A DNA stretch of 64,000 nt from Streptomyces sp. ACA25. GTDB lineage: Bacteria > Actinomycetota > Actinomycetes > Streptomycetales > Streptomycetaceae. The stretch lies in the NCBI RefSeq assembly GCF_028200735.1, contig NZ_JAQKPV010000012.1, positions 1 through 64,000 of the forward strand, written 5' to 3'. Below are positions 39,048 through 47,441 of the stretch, in pieces (position 1 is the first letter of the stretch; each line of letters opens with the position of its first letter). A model generated the notes under the pieces. That model saw nothing but the letters and a program-made list of their open reading frames with translations, was not told the origin of the DNA and ran no database searches. Position numbers and translations under genes: made by a program.

Positions 39048-39755
39048 ATGGCCAGTACCAGGATGCGCACCAACGTGGCGCGGGTCGCCGCGGGTGCGCT
39101 CTTCGCGGCCGGCGCCTCGCTCGCCGTCGCCGGCGTGGCTCAGGCGGACGGGGGCGCCGGGGACCCGACGCCTCCCGTGGAGGACTGCAACCCGCTTCTC
39201 GACGACTGTGACGACGAGGGTGACAACGACGGCACGACCGGCGGTGGCGACGACGGCACGACCGGCGGTGGCGATGAGGGTGCGACCGGCGGCGGTGACG
39301 AGGGTGCGACCGGCGGTGGCGATGAGGGTGCGACCGGCGGCGGTGACGAGGGTGCGACCGGCGGTGGCGACGAGGGTGCGACCGGCGGTGGCGACGAGGG
39401 TGCCACCGGCGGCGGCGACGAGGGTGCCACCGGCGGCGGGCCCGAGGGCGTGACCACCGAGGGTGGGACCGGCAACGGCTCCAACGGCAACAACGGTGAC
39501 AACGGCGGGACTGCGGCTCAGGGGCAGTCCGTGGGCGGCAGCCTGCAGGGGATCGAGCAGGACACCCCGAGCGAGGAGCTGACCGAGGAGGTCGCTCCGC
39601 CGGCGGCGGAGGCCGGTGAGCCTCGCGAGGAGCTCGCCGAGACGGGTGCCGACGGCAACGGTCTGCTGCTGATCGGTGCCGCGACCATGGTTGCGGGCGG
39701 TGTGGCCTTCCGGTACCTGCCGAAGGTGATCAACAAGGGTGCCGCAGCCGCCTGA
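39048..39755 (+). CDS. Secreted repeat protein with LAETG sortase sorting signal
   Basis: The 235-aa precursor has a Sec signal peptide ending AGVAQA near residue 33. A short acidic region with two cysteines follows (EDCNPLLDDCDDEG). Then nine 8-residue units (mostly E-G-A-T-G-G-G-D) give a highly acidic, Gly/Thr-rich stretch. A spacer leads to the cell-wall sorting signal: L-A-E-T-G, a hydrophobic helix (LLLIGAATMVAGGVAF) and a Lys-ended tail. LAxTG is the signal used by class E sortases in high-GC actinobacteria. It is therefore predicted to be covalently attached to peptidoglycan. No enzymatic domain is present; it may be a stalk or surface spacer. Confidence 0.88.
   Translation: MASTRMRTNVARVAAGALFAAGASLAVAGVAQADGGAGDPTPPVEDCNPLLDDCDDEGDNDGTTGGGDDGTTGGGDEGATGGGDEGATGGGDEGATGGGDEGATGGGDEGATGGGDEGATGGGDEGATGGGPEGVTTEGGTGNGSNGNNGDNGGTAAQGQSVGGSLQGIEQDTPSEELTEEVAPPAAEAGEPREELAETGADGNGLLLIGAATMVAGGVAFRYLPKVINKGAAAA
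39228..39443 (+). repeat. 24-bp tandem repeat array inside the sortase-substrate gene
   Basis: Nine in-frame 24-bp units encode D-G-T-T-G-G-G-D (first two) and E-G-A-T-G-G-G-D (seven, the last ending in P). Units differ mainly by silent changes (gatgag/gacgag, ggtggc/ggcggt), showing purifying selection on the octapeptide with slippage-prone DNA. Confidence 0.92.
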
Positions 39756-39771
39756 CGGCAGTGCACACCCT

Positions 39772-39811
39772 CGGAGGGGCCGGGAGCGGCACGCTGCTCC
39801 CGGCCCCTCCG
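39772..39811. terminator. Bidirectional terminator after the repeat protein gene
   Basis: A 16-bp GC stem (39772-39787 with 39796-39811) and an 8-base loop lies between the repeat-protein gene and the convergent small zinc-ribbon gene. Confidence 0.85.
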
Positions 39812-39839
39812 GCCGTCCGGTGGGACGGTGTGCTGCGGG

Positions 39840-40034
39840 TCAGGCGGGCCGCACGGCCAGGAAAGCCACCGCTGCCAGGGTCAGCAGCACAGCGACCAGA
39901 CCTGCCGGGCCGGCCAGAAAGGCCCAGGGGCTGCGTTCCTGCCGCAGCCGGGCCAGCTGGGCCCGGCAGGAGGAGCACCGGCCCTCGCTCACCCGCCCCG
40001 CGCAGTTGGCGCACACCAGCCATTCGGCGGTCAT
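39840..40034 (-). CDS. Small zinc-ribbon membrane protein
   Basis: The 64-aa product begins MTAEWLVCANCAGRVSEGRC, so the N-terminus has two C-x-x-C pairs about ten residues apart, a minimal zinc ribbon. A single transmembrane helix (about 40-60, AGLVAVLLTLAAVAFLA) closes the protein. GGAGG sits 7 bases before the ATG at 40034, which argues for this start over longer frames reaching 40199. It is divergent from ftsE. Function is unknown; a conserved small protein at this position beside ftsE is plausible. Confidence 0.75.
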   Translation of the reverse strand: MTAEWLVCANCAGRVSEGRCSSCRAQLARLRQERSPWAFLAGPAGLVAVLLTLAAVAFLAVRPA

Positions 40035-40241
40035 GTGATCGCCTCCTCTCCTGTCCCCTCCCTGCCCACTGTGCCAGGCTCGGGGCCGGACCGCGGCAGA
40101 GGGCCGTGCGAAAAAGGACGAATGCGGGTGAGAAGGGACGCCGCCTGCGGGCTGTCCGCAGCTTCGCGTAAGGTCTGCCCCACCAAGGGGGAGGCGCACA
40201 GTGCTTCCGCCGCATCTACCCAGTCCCGGCGTGGTGTAACC

Positions 40242-40931
40242 GTGATCCGATTCGACAGTGTCTCCAAGACCTACCCCCGGCAGAACGCACCGGCTCTCCG
40301 CGAGGTGTCGCTGGAGATCGAGCGGGGCGAGTTCGTCTTCATGGTGGGCTCCTCAGGCTCCGGCAAGTCGACGTTCCTGCGGCTGGTCCTGCGGGAGGAG
40401 CGGGCCAGCCACGGTTCCGTGCACGTACTCGGCAAGGACCTCGCCCGGCTCTCCAACTGGAAGGTGCCGCAGATCCGCCGGCAGCTGGGCACCGTGTTCC
40501 AGGACTTCCGTCTGCTCCCCAACAAGACGGTGGGCGAGAACGTCGCCTTCGCCCTCGAGGTGATCGGGAAGTCCCGGGGGCAGATCCGCAAGACGGTGCC
40601 CGAGGTCCTGGACCTGGTGGGGCTGGGCGGCAAGGAGGACCGGATGCCCGGTGAGCTGTCGGGCGGTGAGCAGCAGCGGGTGGCGATTGCCCGGGCCTTC
40701 GTGAACCGCCCGATGCTGCTGATCGCCGACGAGCCGACCGGCAACCTCGACCCCCAGACCTCCGTGGGCATCATGAAGCTGCTGGACCGGATCAACCGCA
40801 CGGGTACCACCGTGGTCATGGCCACCCACGACGCCCAGATCGTGGACCAGATGCGCAAGCGTGTGATCGAGCTCGAGAAGGGCCGCCTCGTGCGCGACCA
40901 GTCCCGCGGCGTCTACGGCTACCAGAATTGA
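40242..40931 (+). CDS. ftsE: Cell-division ABC transporter ATPase FtsE
   Basis: The GTG at 40242 (VIRFDSVSKTYPRQN) gives 229 residues. Walker A is GSSGSGKST (about 37-45), the ABC signature LSGGEQQRVAIARA near 137, and Walker B LLIADEPTGNLDP near 160. FtsE pairs with the membrane protein FtsX to activate peptidoglycan hydrolases at the septum. The ribosome-binding site is weak and the frame extends upstream, but homologues start here. ftsX follows after 35 bp. Confidence 0.96.
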   Translation: MIRFDSVSKTYPRQNAPALREVSLEIERGEFVFMVGSSGSGKSTFLRLVLREERASHGSVHVLGKDLARLSNWKVPQIRRQLGTVFQDFRLLPNKTVGENVAFALEVIGKSRGQIRKTVPEVLDLVGLGGKEDRMPGELSGGEQQRVAIARAFVNRPMLLIADEPTGNLDPQTSVGIMKLLDRINRTGTTVVMATHDAQIVDQMRKRVIELEKGRLVRDQSRGVYGYQN

Positions 40932-40966
40932 TCCTGGCCCTGAGCCTCGAGCACTGAAAGGACGCC

Positions 40967-41878
40967 ATGCGCGCCCAGTTCGTCCTGTCGGAGATCGGGG
41001 TCGGTCTCCGCCGCAACGTCACCATGACCCTGGCGGTCATTGTCTCCGTCGCTCTGTCGCTCTCGCTGCTGGGCGGTTCGCTGCTGGCCCGTGAGCAGGT
41101 CAGCAGCATGAAGGACTTCTGGTACGACAGGGTCCAGGTGTCGATCTTCCTCTGCAACAGCAACGACGCGGAGAGCGACCCCGCTTGTGCGAAGGGGGCG
41201 GTCACCGACGAGCAGCGTGAGGAGATCGAGGCCGAGCTCAACGAGTACGCGATCGTCGACAAGGTCTGGCACGAGTCCGCCGAAGAGGCGTACGAGCATT
41301 ACCAGGCGCAGCAGAGCGACTCCCCGATCGCCGCGGTCGTGACGCCGGACCAGATGCAGGAGTCCTTCCGGGTCAAGCTGACGGAGCCGGAGAAGTACGA
41401 GGTGGTGTCCGGGGCGTTCGCCGGACGGGACGGGGTGCAGTCCGTCCAGGACCAGCGCGCCCTGCTGGAGAATCTGTTCCAGCTGCTCAACGGCGTGAAC
41501 ATCGCGGCGCTCGGCCTGATGGCCCTGATGCTGGTGGTGGCGCTGCTGCTGATCGTCAACACCGTCCGGGTCTCCGCCTTCAGCCGACGGCGGGAGACGG
41601 GCATCATGCGCCTGGTGGGTGCCTCCAGTTTCTACATCCAGATGCCCTTCATCCTGGAGGCCGCGATCGCTGGGCTGATCGGCGGGCTGCTCGCCTGCCT
41701 GCTGCTGATCAGCGGCAAGTACTTCCTGGTGGACGGGTTCCTGGACGAACGCATCCTGGTCATCGACTTCGTCGGCTGGGACGCGGTGGTCTCGGTTCTG
41801 CCGTTCATCCTCGCGGTCGGTGCGCTGATGCCTTCCGTTGCAGCTCTATTCGCTCTGCGCAAGTACCTGAAGGTGTGA
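40967..41878 (+). CDS. ftsX: Cell-division protein FtsX
   Basis: The 303-aa permease-like protein starts with ATG after AAAGGA. Transmembrane helix 1 is near residues 18-42. A large extracellular domain follows (about 45-175, with two cysteines, FLCNSNDAESDPACAKG). Three C-terminal helices make up the FtsX domain (VRVSAFSRRRETGIMRLVGAS). It transmits ATP-dependent changes from FtsE to NlpC/P60-type hydrolases outside. Confidence 0.96.
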   Translation: MRAQFVLSEIGVGLRRNVTMTLAVIVSVALSLSLLGGSLLAREQVSSMKDFWYDRVQVSIFLCNSNDAESDPACAKGAVTDEQREEIEAELNEYAIVDKVWHESAEEAYEHYQAQQSDSPIAAVVTPDQMQESFRVKLTEPEKYEVVSGAFAGRDGVQSVQDQRALLENLFQLLNGVNIAALGLMALMLVVALLLIVNTVRVSAFSRRRETGIMRLVGASSFYIQMPFILEAAIAGLIGGLLACLLLISGKYFLVDGFLDERILVIDFVGWDAVVSVLPFILAVGALMPSVAALFALRKYLKV

Positions 41879-41879
41879 C

Positions 41880-41903
41880 GCGGATGTGATGTATCACGTC
41901 CGC
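41880..41903 (+). terminator. Short hairpin after ftsX
   Basis: An 11-bp stem with one G-U pair and a 2-base loop starts directly after the ftsX stop. It could terminate or attenuate transcription before the S41 protease gene. Confidence 0.55.
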
Positions 41904-41956
41904 GAGCCTCCACCGCCCCTCGATGTGCCGCCTCTTGCTGTCCTACACTCCGCAGC

Positions 41957-43108
41957 ATGTCGAGTCCGTCTCGTTCTGCAGTGGTCCCGCCGGCCCGACG
42001 GGCAACGGCCCTGGGGTGTGTTCTCGCCACCGTGCTGGCTGCCGGGGCCACGGTGGGGGTTTCCCGGAGCGCGGACGGGGACGACGGCAGCTCGGCCGCG
42101 GTCACGTCGGCCGGTGCCCCCGAGCGGGTGGACGTGGCCGAGGACGACCCGGCCGGTGACGCTGCCCGGCTGGTGAGCCGGAGCGGGGACCGGTGGTCGG
42201 CGGCCTACTCGGCGCAGGAGTACGAAGCGCTGCGGCTGTCCCTGGAGGGCGAGTACATCGGCACGGGGATTGCCGTGAACCGCACGCCCGACGGCCGGAT
42301 AGAGGTCAGCCGGGTCAGGCCGGGAAGCCCCGCGGAGCGGGTGGGTATCCGGGCCGGGGACACGCTGCGCACCGTCGACGGCGTTCCGCTCGACGGCCGT
42401 CCGGTCACCGACGCGGTGGCCAAGCTGCGCGGCAGCGACAAGTCCGCCGGTCCCGGAAGTGCGGTGCTGCTCGGCCTGGAGCGCGAAGGACAGCACTGGG
42501 AGTCCGCGGTGGAGCGGGCCAGGATCGCCACCGAGTCGGTGTTCGTCAGTCGGGACCTGCCGGCGGTCACCCGGATCCGGGTGACCGCGTTCACCCAGGG
42601 AACGGCCGAGCTGCTGCGTGCGGCGGTGGAGAGCGCCCCGGCGGACGACGGGGTGCTGCTGGATCTGCGGGGCAACGCCGGCGGGCTGATCAGCGAGGCA
42701 GCTCTGGCGGCCTCGGTGTTCCTGGACGGCGGGGTGGTCGCCACCTACGACGTGCACGGCAGCCAGCGGGCGCTGCTCGCCGAGTCCGGGGGGAGAACCG
42801 GCACGCCCCTGGTGGTGCTGGTGGACGGCGGCACGATGAGCTCGGCCGAGCTGCTGGCCGGCACCCTGAAGGACCGGAACCGGGCCGTGGTGGTCGGCAG
42901 GCCGACCTTCGGGAAGGGCACGGTGCAGATGCCGGTGGAGCAGCCGGACGGTTCCGTCGCCGAGCTCACCGTGGGGCAGTTCGTCATGCCGTCGGGCGGG
43001 GTCGTCGAGGAGGGCCGAGGGATCGTGCCCGACGTGGTCGTCGAAGCCGGTGAGGATGCCGGGACCCGGGCCGCGGGCGTGCTCGCCGGTTTGCGCGTGG
43101 CCTCCTGA
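41957..43108 (+). CDS. S41-family C-terminal processing peptidase
   Basis: The 383-aa protein has an N-terminal signal anchor (ATALGCVLATVLAAGATVGV). A PDZ domain near residues 95-150 (GTGIAVNRTPDGRIEVSRV) is followed by the tail-specific protease domain. The catalytic serine is in GTMSSAELLAG near 296 and the catalytic lysine in TFGKGTVQ near 319. These Ser/Lys-dyad proteases act outside the membrane on C-terminal ends or cell-wall enzymes. The position between ftsX and smpB is conserved in Streptomyces. Confidence 0.93.
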   Translation: MSSPSRSAVVPPARRATALGCVLATVLAAGATVGVSRSADGDDGSSAAVTSAGAPERVDVAEDDPAGDAARLVSRSGDRWSAAYSAQEYEALRLSLEGEYIGTGIAVNRTPDGRIEVSRVRPGSPAERVGIRAGDTLRTVDGVPLDGRPVTDAVAKLRGSDKSAGPGSAVLLGLEREGQHWESAVERARIATESVFVSRDLPAVTRIRVTAFTQGTAELLRAAVESAPADDGVLLDLRGNAGGLISEAALAASVFLDGGVVATYDVHGSQRALLAESGGRTGTPLVVLVDGGTMSSAELLAGTLKDRNRAVVVGRPTFGKGTVQMPVEQPDGSVAELTVGQFVMPSGGVVEEGRGIVPDVVVEAGEDAGTRAAGVLAGLRVAS

Positions 43109-43179
43109 TCCCCGGATGGCGGGCACGGGTGCGGAAAGCATTGGGGAAGATCGGTCCGCACCCGTAGGATGGGCTGGTC

Positions 43180-43659
43180 ATGGCTAAAGAGACGGGTCGC
43201 AAACTGATCGCGCAGCACAAGAAGGCGCGGCACGATTACCACATCCTGGACACCTACGAGTGCGGCCTGGTGCTGACCGGCACCGAGGTGAAGTCGCTCC
43301 GGCAGGGCCGTGCGTCGCTGGTCGACGGCTTCGCGCAGCTCGATGGCGGGGAGGCGTGGCTGCACAACGTGCACATCCCGGAGTACACCCAGGGCACCTG
43401 GACGAATCACAGTGCCCGCCGTCGGCGCAAACTCCTCATGCACCGGGCGGAGATCGACAAGCTGGTCGGCAAGATGCAGGAGACCGGTTTCACCCTGGTT
43501 CCGCTCCAGCTGTACTTCGTCGACGGCCGGGTGAAGGTCGAGATCGCCCTGGCCAAGGGCAAGAAGGAGTACGACAAGCGGCAGACGCTGCGGGAGAAGC
43601 AGGACACCCGGGAGGCCCAGCGGGTCATCTCGGCGGTCCGTCGCCGGCAGCGGGCCTGA
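43180..43659 (+). CDS. smpB: SsrA-binding protein SmpB
   Basis: The 159-aa protein has the SmpB fold: ARHDYHILDTYECGLVLTGT near the start, KSLRQGRASLVDGF, and a basic C-terminal tail rich in Lys/Arg (KGKKEYDKRQTLREKQ) that mimics mRNA in the decoding channel. It delivers tmRNA to stalled ribosomes. The tmRNA gene follows 142 bp downstream, the usual arrangement. Confidence 0.97.
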   Translation: MAKETGRKLIAQHKKARHDYHILDTYECGLVLTGTEVKSLRQGRASLVDGFAQLDGGEAWLHNVHIPEYTQGTWTNHSARRRRKLLMHRAEIDKLVGKMQETGFTLVPLQLYFVDGRVKVEIALAKGKKEYDKRQTLREKQDTREAQRVISAVRRRQRA

Positions 43660-43801
43660 GGCGTGGCCGGGGACGGTCCGCCCGACCCGGCGCGGCCCGC
43701 CCATAAGGGTTGGCCCTGCGGGGGTCCCGTCCCGTATCATGGATCCTGGCGACGGCGACCGGGCGGGAATGGTCGCGTGGAGCCGCTTGTTAACTCAACA
43801 T

Positions 43802-44170
43802 GGGGATGATCGGTTTCGACAGCGACTGTTGAAGCAGGGGAAGCGAGCCGAGGAAGGCGACAATGATCTCGTTAACCATGTGTCGCAAAAAAATAATCGC
43901 CAATCAAAAGCGCGATTCCTTCACCCTCGCTGCCTGAGCAGCGACTGGTGAGGTGTCAGTCCGGGGCTGTTCCCGACCCGGGTCCTGGCATCAGCTAGGG
44001 AACTCCACCGTCAGCTCCGGTCACGGGAGTCGGCGGAACATCAAACAGTGACTGAGCCCGTCGGAGACTCGTCCGTAAGATCTCCGGGGCCGAGAAAAGC
44101 GTAACGGACTGCGCTCGGAGAAGCCCTCCTTCTGCACCGCTGGACGCGGGTTCGATTCCCGCCATCTCCA
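43802..44170 (+). ncRNA. ssrA: Transfer-messenger RNA (tmRNA)
   Basis: The 5' end GGGGATG (43802-43808) pairs with CATCTCC (44163-44169, one G-U pair) to form the tRNA-like acceptor stem, followed by discriminator A. The T arm is GCGGG-TTCGATT-CCCGC and the 5' part has the GGTTTCGAC typical of tmRNA. The resume codon GCC at 43899 starts the tag reading frame, which encodes A-N-Q-K-R-D-S-F-T-L-A-A and ends in TGA at 43935-43937. The terminal CCA is not encoded (cga follows). With SmpB it rescues stalled ribosomes and marks proteins for proteolysis. Confidence 0.96.
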
Positions 44171-44205
44171 CGACGCCGCTCCGTGCCGGAGCGGTCCCCA
44201 TGTGA

Positions 44206-44245
44206 GGCGAAAGGCCCCGCTGCCCAGGCAGCGGGGCCTTTCGCC
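44206..44245 (+). terminator. Terminator after ssrA
   Basis: A perfect 17-bp stem (44206-44222 with 44229-44245) with a 6-base loop lies 35 bases after the mature tmRNA end. Confidence 0.9.
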
Positions 44246-44312
44246 GTTCTGCTGTCGGTACGCCTGTGTACTGTGTGGTGACTTGACACGTATGGGGCTG
44301 GGGGAGACGGCT

Positions 44313-46172
44313 GTGCGCAAGGTTCTGGTGATCACGGGGGCGGTGCTGCTGGCAGTGGCCGCAGGAGTGCTCTTCTGGCTGCTCCGCGGAGACGGGGAGG
44401 ACGAGGACACCGCCCGTGCCAAGGCGCAGGAGTTCCTCGACGCCTGGACCCCCGAGGGTGAGGCCGCCGCCGCGCGGCACACCGACGACCCGGAGGCGGC
44501 GCAGTCGCTGCTGGAGTCGGTGAACCGGAACCTCGCCCCGGAGTCCCGCTCCTTCCAGGACCTGGGCGAGCCGGAGCCGGTGCCCGGAAGTGACGAGGTC
44601 ACCATCGGGTTCACCACGGTCTACGAACTGGGGGACGGGCTGGGGGAGTGGCGGTTCGACTCCACCGCCACGCTGATCGCCACGGACGACGCCGACAGCC
44701 CCTGGACGGTGCGCTGGGACCCTGCCCTGCTGCATCCCGGTCTCGAGGAGGGGCAGACCCTGCTGCGGACCGTCCACCATCCCGAGCGTGCCGCCATCCT
44801 GGCCGCCGACGGCAGCGAGCTGGCCGCGACCGGCCGCGTCTGGAGCATCTCCCTCTGGCCCGCCCTCCTGGAGGACGCCGAGCAGGTCTACGGGACGATC
44901 GGGGCCATGGACGTGGGGGTCGATCTGGAGGCCCTCGCGGAACGGGTCGAGGAGGCCGATCCCGACCAGGCCGTACCGGTCATCACCGTGCGTGACGCGG
45001 TGTACGAGGAGCACCGGGAGGAGCTCTCCGCGGACGCGGGTATCCGGCTCGAGGAGAGTTCCCGGCCGCTTGCCCACCACGCCCGGTCCGTCATCGGCGG
45101 TGTCGACGCCGACACCGGCGAGGGCACCTCGGGCCTGCAGGCCCGCTACGACGAACAGCTGGCCGGTACCCCGGATGCCTCCGTGGTGATCGCCGACCGG
45201 GACACGGCCGAAGCGGTGGAAACTCTCGTGGAGGGTGAGGGCGGCGCGGACGGCACCCCGGTGGTCACCACGATCGACGTCCGGGTGCAGCAGGCCGCGG
45301 AGGAGGCCCTGGAGGACCTGGACCAGGGCGGTTCGATCGTCGCGGTGCAGCCCTCGACCGGTCACATCCTCGCGCTCGCGGACCACCCCGTCGGCCACGC
45401 CCGTTCCGCCGAGGGCCGCTACGCCCCGGGGTCCGGCTTCAAGGTGGTCACCACCGCCGCGCTGCTGGAGCAGGGCCTGTCCTCCGACGAGGTGCTGGGC
45501 TGTCCGAAGTACGCCGAGGTGAACGGGCAGCAGTTCCACAACCAGGACGAGTTCGAGCTCGGTCCGGACACCACCCTGCACGAGGTGTTCATCCGTTCCT
45601 GCAACACCGCGTACATCGAGAACCGGAACCTCTTCGACGACGACACCCTGCACCGCACCGCCGAGTCGTTCGGCATCGGTGGCGACTGGGACACCGGTGC
45701 CGCCGCGTTCTCCGGCAGTGTGCCGGTCGCGGACGGAGCGAATGATCTGGCCGCCTCACTGATCGGTCAGGCCCGGCTGGAAACCAGCCCGCTGGTGATG
45801 GCGGGGGCGATGGCCACCGTGTCAGCGGGCGAGTTCCACCCGCCCGTTCTGGTGCCCGGGGAGGCACGGGAGCCCTCGGCGGCAGCACCGTCGCTCAGTG
45901 AGCACACCCTCGGCCAGTTGCGCACCATGATGCGGGCGACCGTCACCGAGGGCACCGCCTCGGCACTGCGTGACGTGCCGGGAAGCCCGCACGCCAAGAC
46001 CGGCACCGCGGAGTTCGCGGCGGACGAGGAGGGCGAGCTCTCCACCCATGCCTGGATGGTCGGCTTCCTCGGCGACGATGATCTCGCCTTCGCCGTCCTG
46101 CTCGAGGACGGTGGCTCCGGCGGCTCGCACGCCGGCCCGGTCGCAGCCGCGTTCCTGCGTGGGCTCGGCTGA
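44313..46172 (+). CDS. Penicillin-binding transpeptidase with MecA-N/NTF2-like domain
   Basis: The GTG at 44313 has GGGGGAGA 8 bases upstream and gives 619 residues; an ATG at 44292 lacks such a site. One transmembrane helix (about 5-24) anchors the protein outside the membrane. An NTF2-like MecA_N domain (about 35-145) and a PBP dimerisation region precede the transpeptidase domain, with S-G-F-K near 374-377, S-C-N near 430 and K-T-G near 561. It crosslinks peptidoglycan and is a class B-type enzyme without a glycosyltransferase. Divergence and operon mates are absent; it is isolated by hairpins on both sides. Confidence 0.92.
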   Translation: MRKVLVITGAVLLAVAAGVLFWLLRGDGEDEDTARAKAQEFLDAWTPEGEAAAARHTDDPEAAQSLLESVNRNLAPESRSFQDLGEPEPVPGSDEVTIGFTTVYELGDGLGEWRFDSTATLIATDDADSPWTVRWDPALLHPGLEEGQTLLRTVHHPERAAILAADGSELAATGRVWSISLWPALLEDAEQVYGTIGAMDVGVDLEALAERVEEADPDQAVPVITVRDAVYEEHREELSADAGIRLEESSRPLAHHARSVIGGVDADTGEGTSGLQARYDEQLAGTPDASVVIADRDTAEAVETLVEGEGGADGTPVVTTIDVRVQQAAEEALEDLDQGGSIVAVQPSTGHILALADHPVGHARSAEGRYAPGSGFKVVTTAALLEQGLSSDEVLGCPKYAEVNGQQFHNQDEFELGPDTTLHEVFIRSCNTAYIENRNLFDDDTLHRTAESFGIGGDWDTGAAAFSGSVPVADGANDLAASLIGQARLETSPLVMAGAMATVSAGEFHPPVLVPGEAREPSAAAPSLSEHTLGQLRTMMRATVTEGTASALRDVPGSPHAKTGTAEFAADEEGELSTHAWMVGFLGDDDLAFAVLLEDGGSGGSHAGPVAAAFLRGLG

Positions 46173-46191
46173 TCATCCGGTGCTGCCGGGC

Positions 46192-46231
46192 CGCTCACCG
46201 GGTGCCCGGCCGGGAGCGCGTCCGGTGAGCG
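46192..46231. terminator. Terminator between PBP and LuxR-type regulator genes
   Basis: A perfect 10-bp outer stem (46192-46201 with 46222-46231) encloses a GC-rich inner hairpin. It lies between two convergent genes. Confidence 0.65.
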
Positions 46232-46297
46232 CCACCACCGCGGGTGGATCAGCGTCATCCCGGCTGCTGCGCTGCTGAGCCCGGGGCAGGCCGACTC

Positions 46298-47281
46298 TCA
46301 GGAGAGCCAGCCGTGCACGGCGGCGCGCACGCCCGCCTGGAAGCGGCTGTCGGCGCCCAGACGGTCCATCAGGTTTGCCACGATCCGGCTGACCGAACGC
46401 GGTGACAGCCCCAGCTGATGGGCGATCGCCTCGTTCTTCTTGCCCACCGCCATCAGCAGCAGGACGTCACGCTCGACTCCGGTCGGGGCCGGCCCGGATT
46501 CCTGCTCCTCCTCCGAGAAGTCGAGAGCGCGCTCCCAGTAGTGCTCGAAGAGCCGGAGCACGAAGCCCAGTACGGCGGAGTCCCGGACGAGCGCGACGCC
46601 GGCGCCGGTGTTCTCCGGGTCGATGGGCAGCACGGCGCAGATCCGGTCGTAGATCAGCATCCGGGACGGCAGCACGCTGCTGCTGCGGATCTCGGCGCCG
46701 GCCGCGGTGATCTTCGAGGTGTACTGCACGGTGGGCCAGTGCTTCCGGGCGCTGTGCTGGAACAGCGTGCGGATCCTGACGCCCCGGGCGAGGGTCTCCA
46801 GATCGAGCGGTGCCGCGGCGTGGATGGCGGCCTCGCTCAGCCCTCCCGCGGGGTGCATGGTGTCCAGGGACTGCGAACAGGTGCGGGCCAGATCGTCGAT
46901 GACGGCCCGGACGTTCTCGATCCCCTTGATGACCTCGATGTTGCTCGTGGAGGACCGCAGGCTGCGGGCCTCGAGGTAGTCGCCGGACAGGGCGTGCAGG
47001 CGGGCTCTGGTGGCTGCCATGGCGATGCGGCGCTGGAGGATGTCCTGCTCGGCAGGGGCCAGGAGCTCATCGGCCGCACTCTCCGGGCTGATGGCCACCC
47101 AGCCGCCACCGGGTGAAGGACGCAGCAGCCCCAGTGCTGTGAGGCGGGCCTCCGCCGAGACCACCTGCTCGACTGCGAGCCCGGCCCGGCCGGCTATATG
47201 CTCCACCGAGTCAGTGGGGTGCAGCACGCGGAGTCGGTAGACCTGGGTGGCTGCCTCATCTATTTCGCCGGATTCGCGCAC
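46298..47281 (-). CDS. LuxR-type helix-turn-helix transcriptional regulator
   Basis: I favour the GTG at 47281 (VRESGEIDEAATQVYRL) because AGGAAGAAG lies 5-8 bases upstream; an ATG at 47335 adds 18 basic residues with no ribosome-binding site. The protein has 327 residues. The N-terminal part has a TrmB-like winged helix (TDSVEHIAGRAGLAVEQVV, then a LTALGLLRPSPGGGW wing). The middle region is unassigned. The C-terminal LuxR helix-turn-helix is near residues 265-325 (LMAVGKKNEAIAHQLGLSPR). It has no receiver domain. It is divergent from the NAWD peptide gene across 160 bp and is the obvious candidate regulator of that cluster. Confidence 0.85.
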   Translation of the reverse strand: MRESGEIDEAATQVYRLRVLHPTDSVEHIAGRAGLAVEQVVSAEARLTALGLLRPSPGGGWVAISPESAADELLAPAEQDILQRRIAMAATRARLHALSGDYLEARSLRSSTSNIEVIKGIENVRAVIDDLARTCSQSLDTMHPAGGLSEAAIHAAAPLDLETLARGVRIRTLFQHSARKHWPTVQYTSKITAAGAEIRSSSVLPSRMLIYDRICAVLPIDPENTGAGVALVRDSAVLGFVLRLFEHYWERALDFSEEEQESGPAPTGVERDVLLLMAVGKKNEAIAHQLGLSPRSVSRIVANLMDRLGADSRFQAGVRAAVHGWLS

Positions 47282-47441
47282 GCTCTTCTTCCTCGAACGG
47301 CGTCGAACCACCCTTGGCGCGAATCCGCCAGGCATGATGACGCCACAGCCATTCTATCGACTTCCCCGCGAATGCTCGTGAACATCGACAGCATCAGCAT
47401 GCCATCCCGGCTGGCTCGTATGGAGATGGAAGAGGGAACTC
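47282..47441. promoter_or_regulatory. Divergent control region between regulator and NAWD peptide
   Basis: This 160-bp gap must contain the promoter of the secreted peptide gene and probably that of the regulator. GGCGCGAATCCGCCAGG at about 47317-47333 contains a short ggc/gcc dyad. The peptide start GTG at 47442 has an AGAGGG ribosome-binding site 6 bases upstream. Confidence 0.4.

Noticed and set aside
39228..39443. Regular 24-bp repeats as a CRISPR array
   Set aside because: The repeats are contiguous with no spacers and are in frame within a secreted-protein gene.
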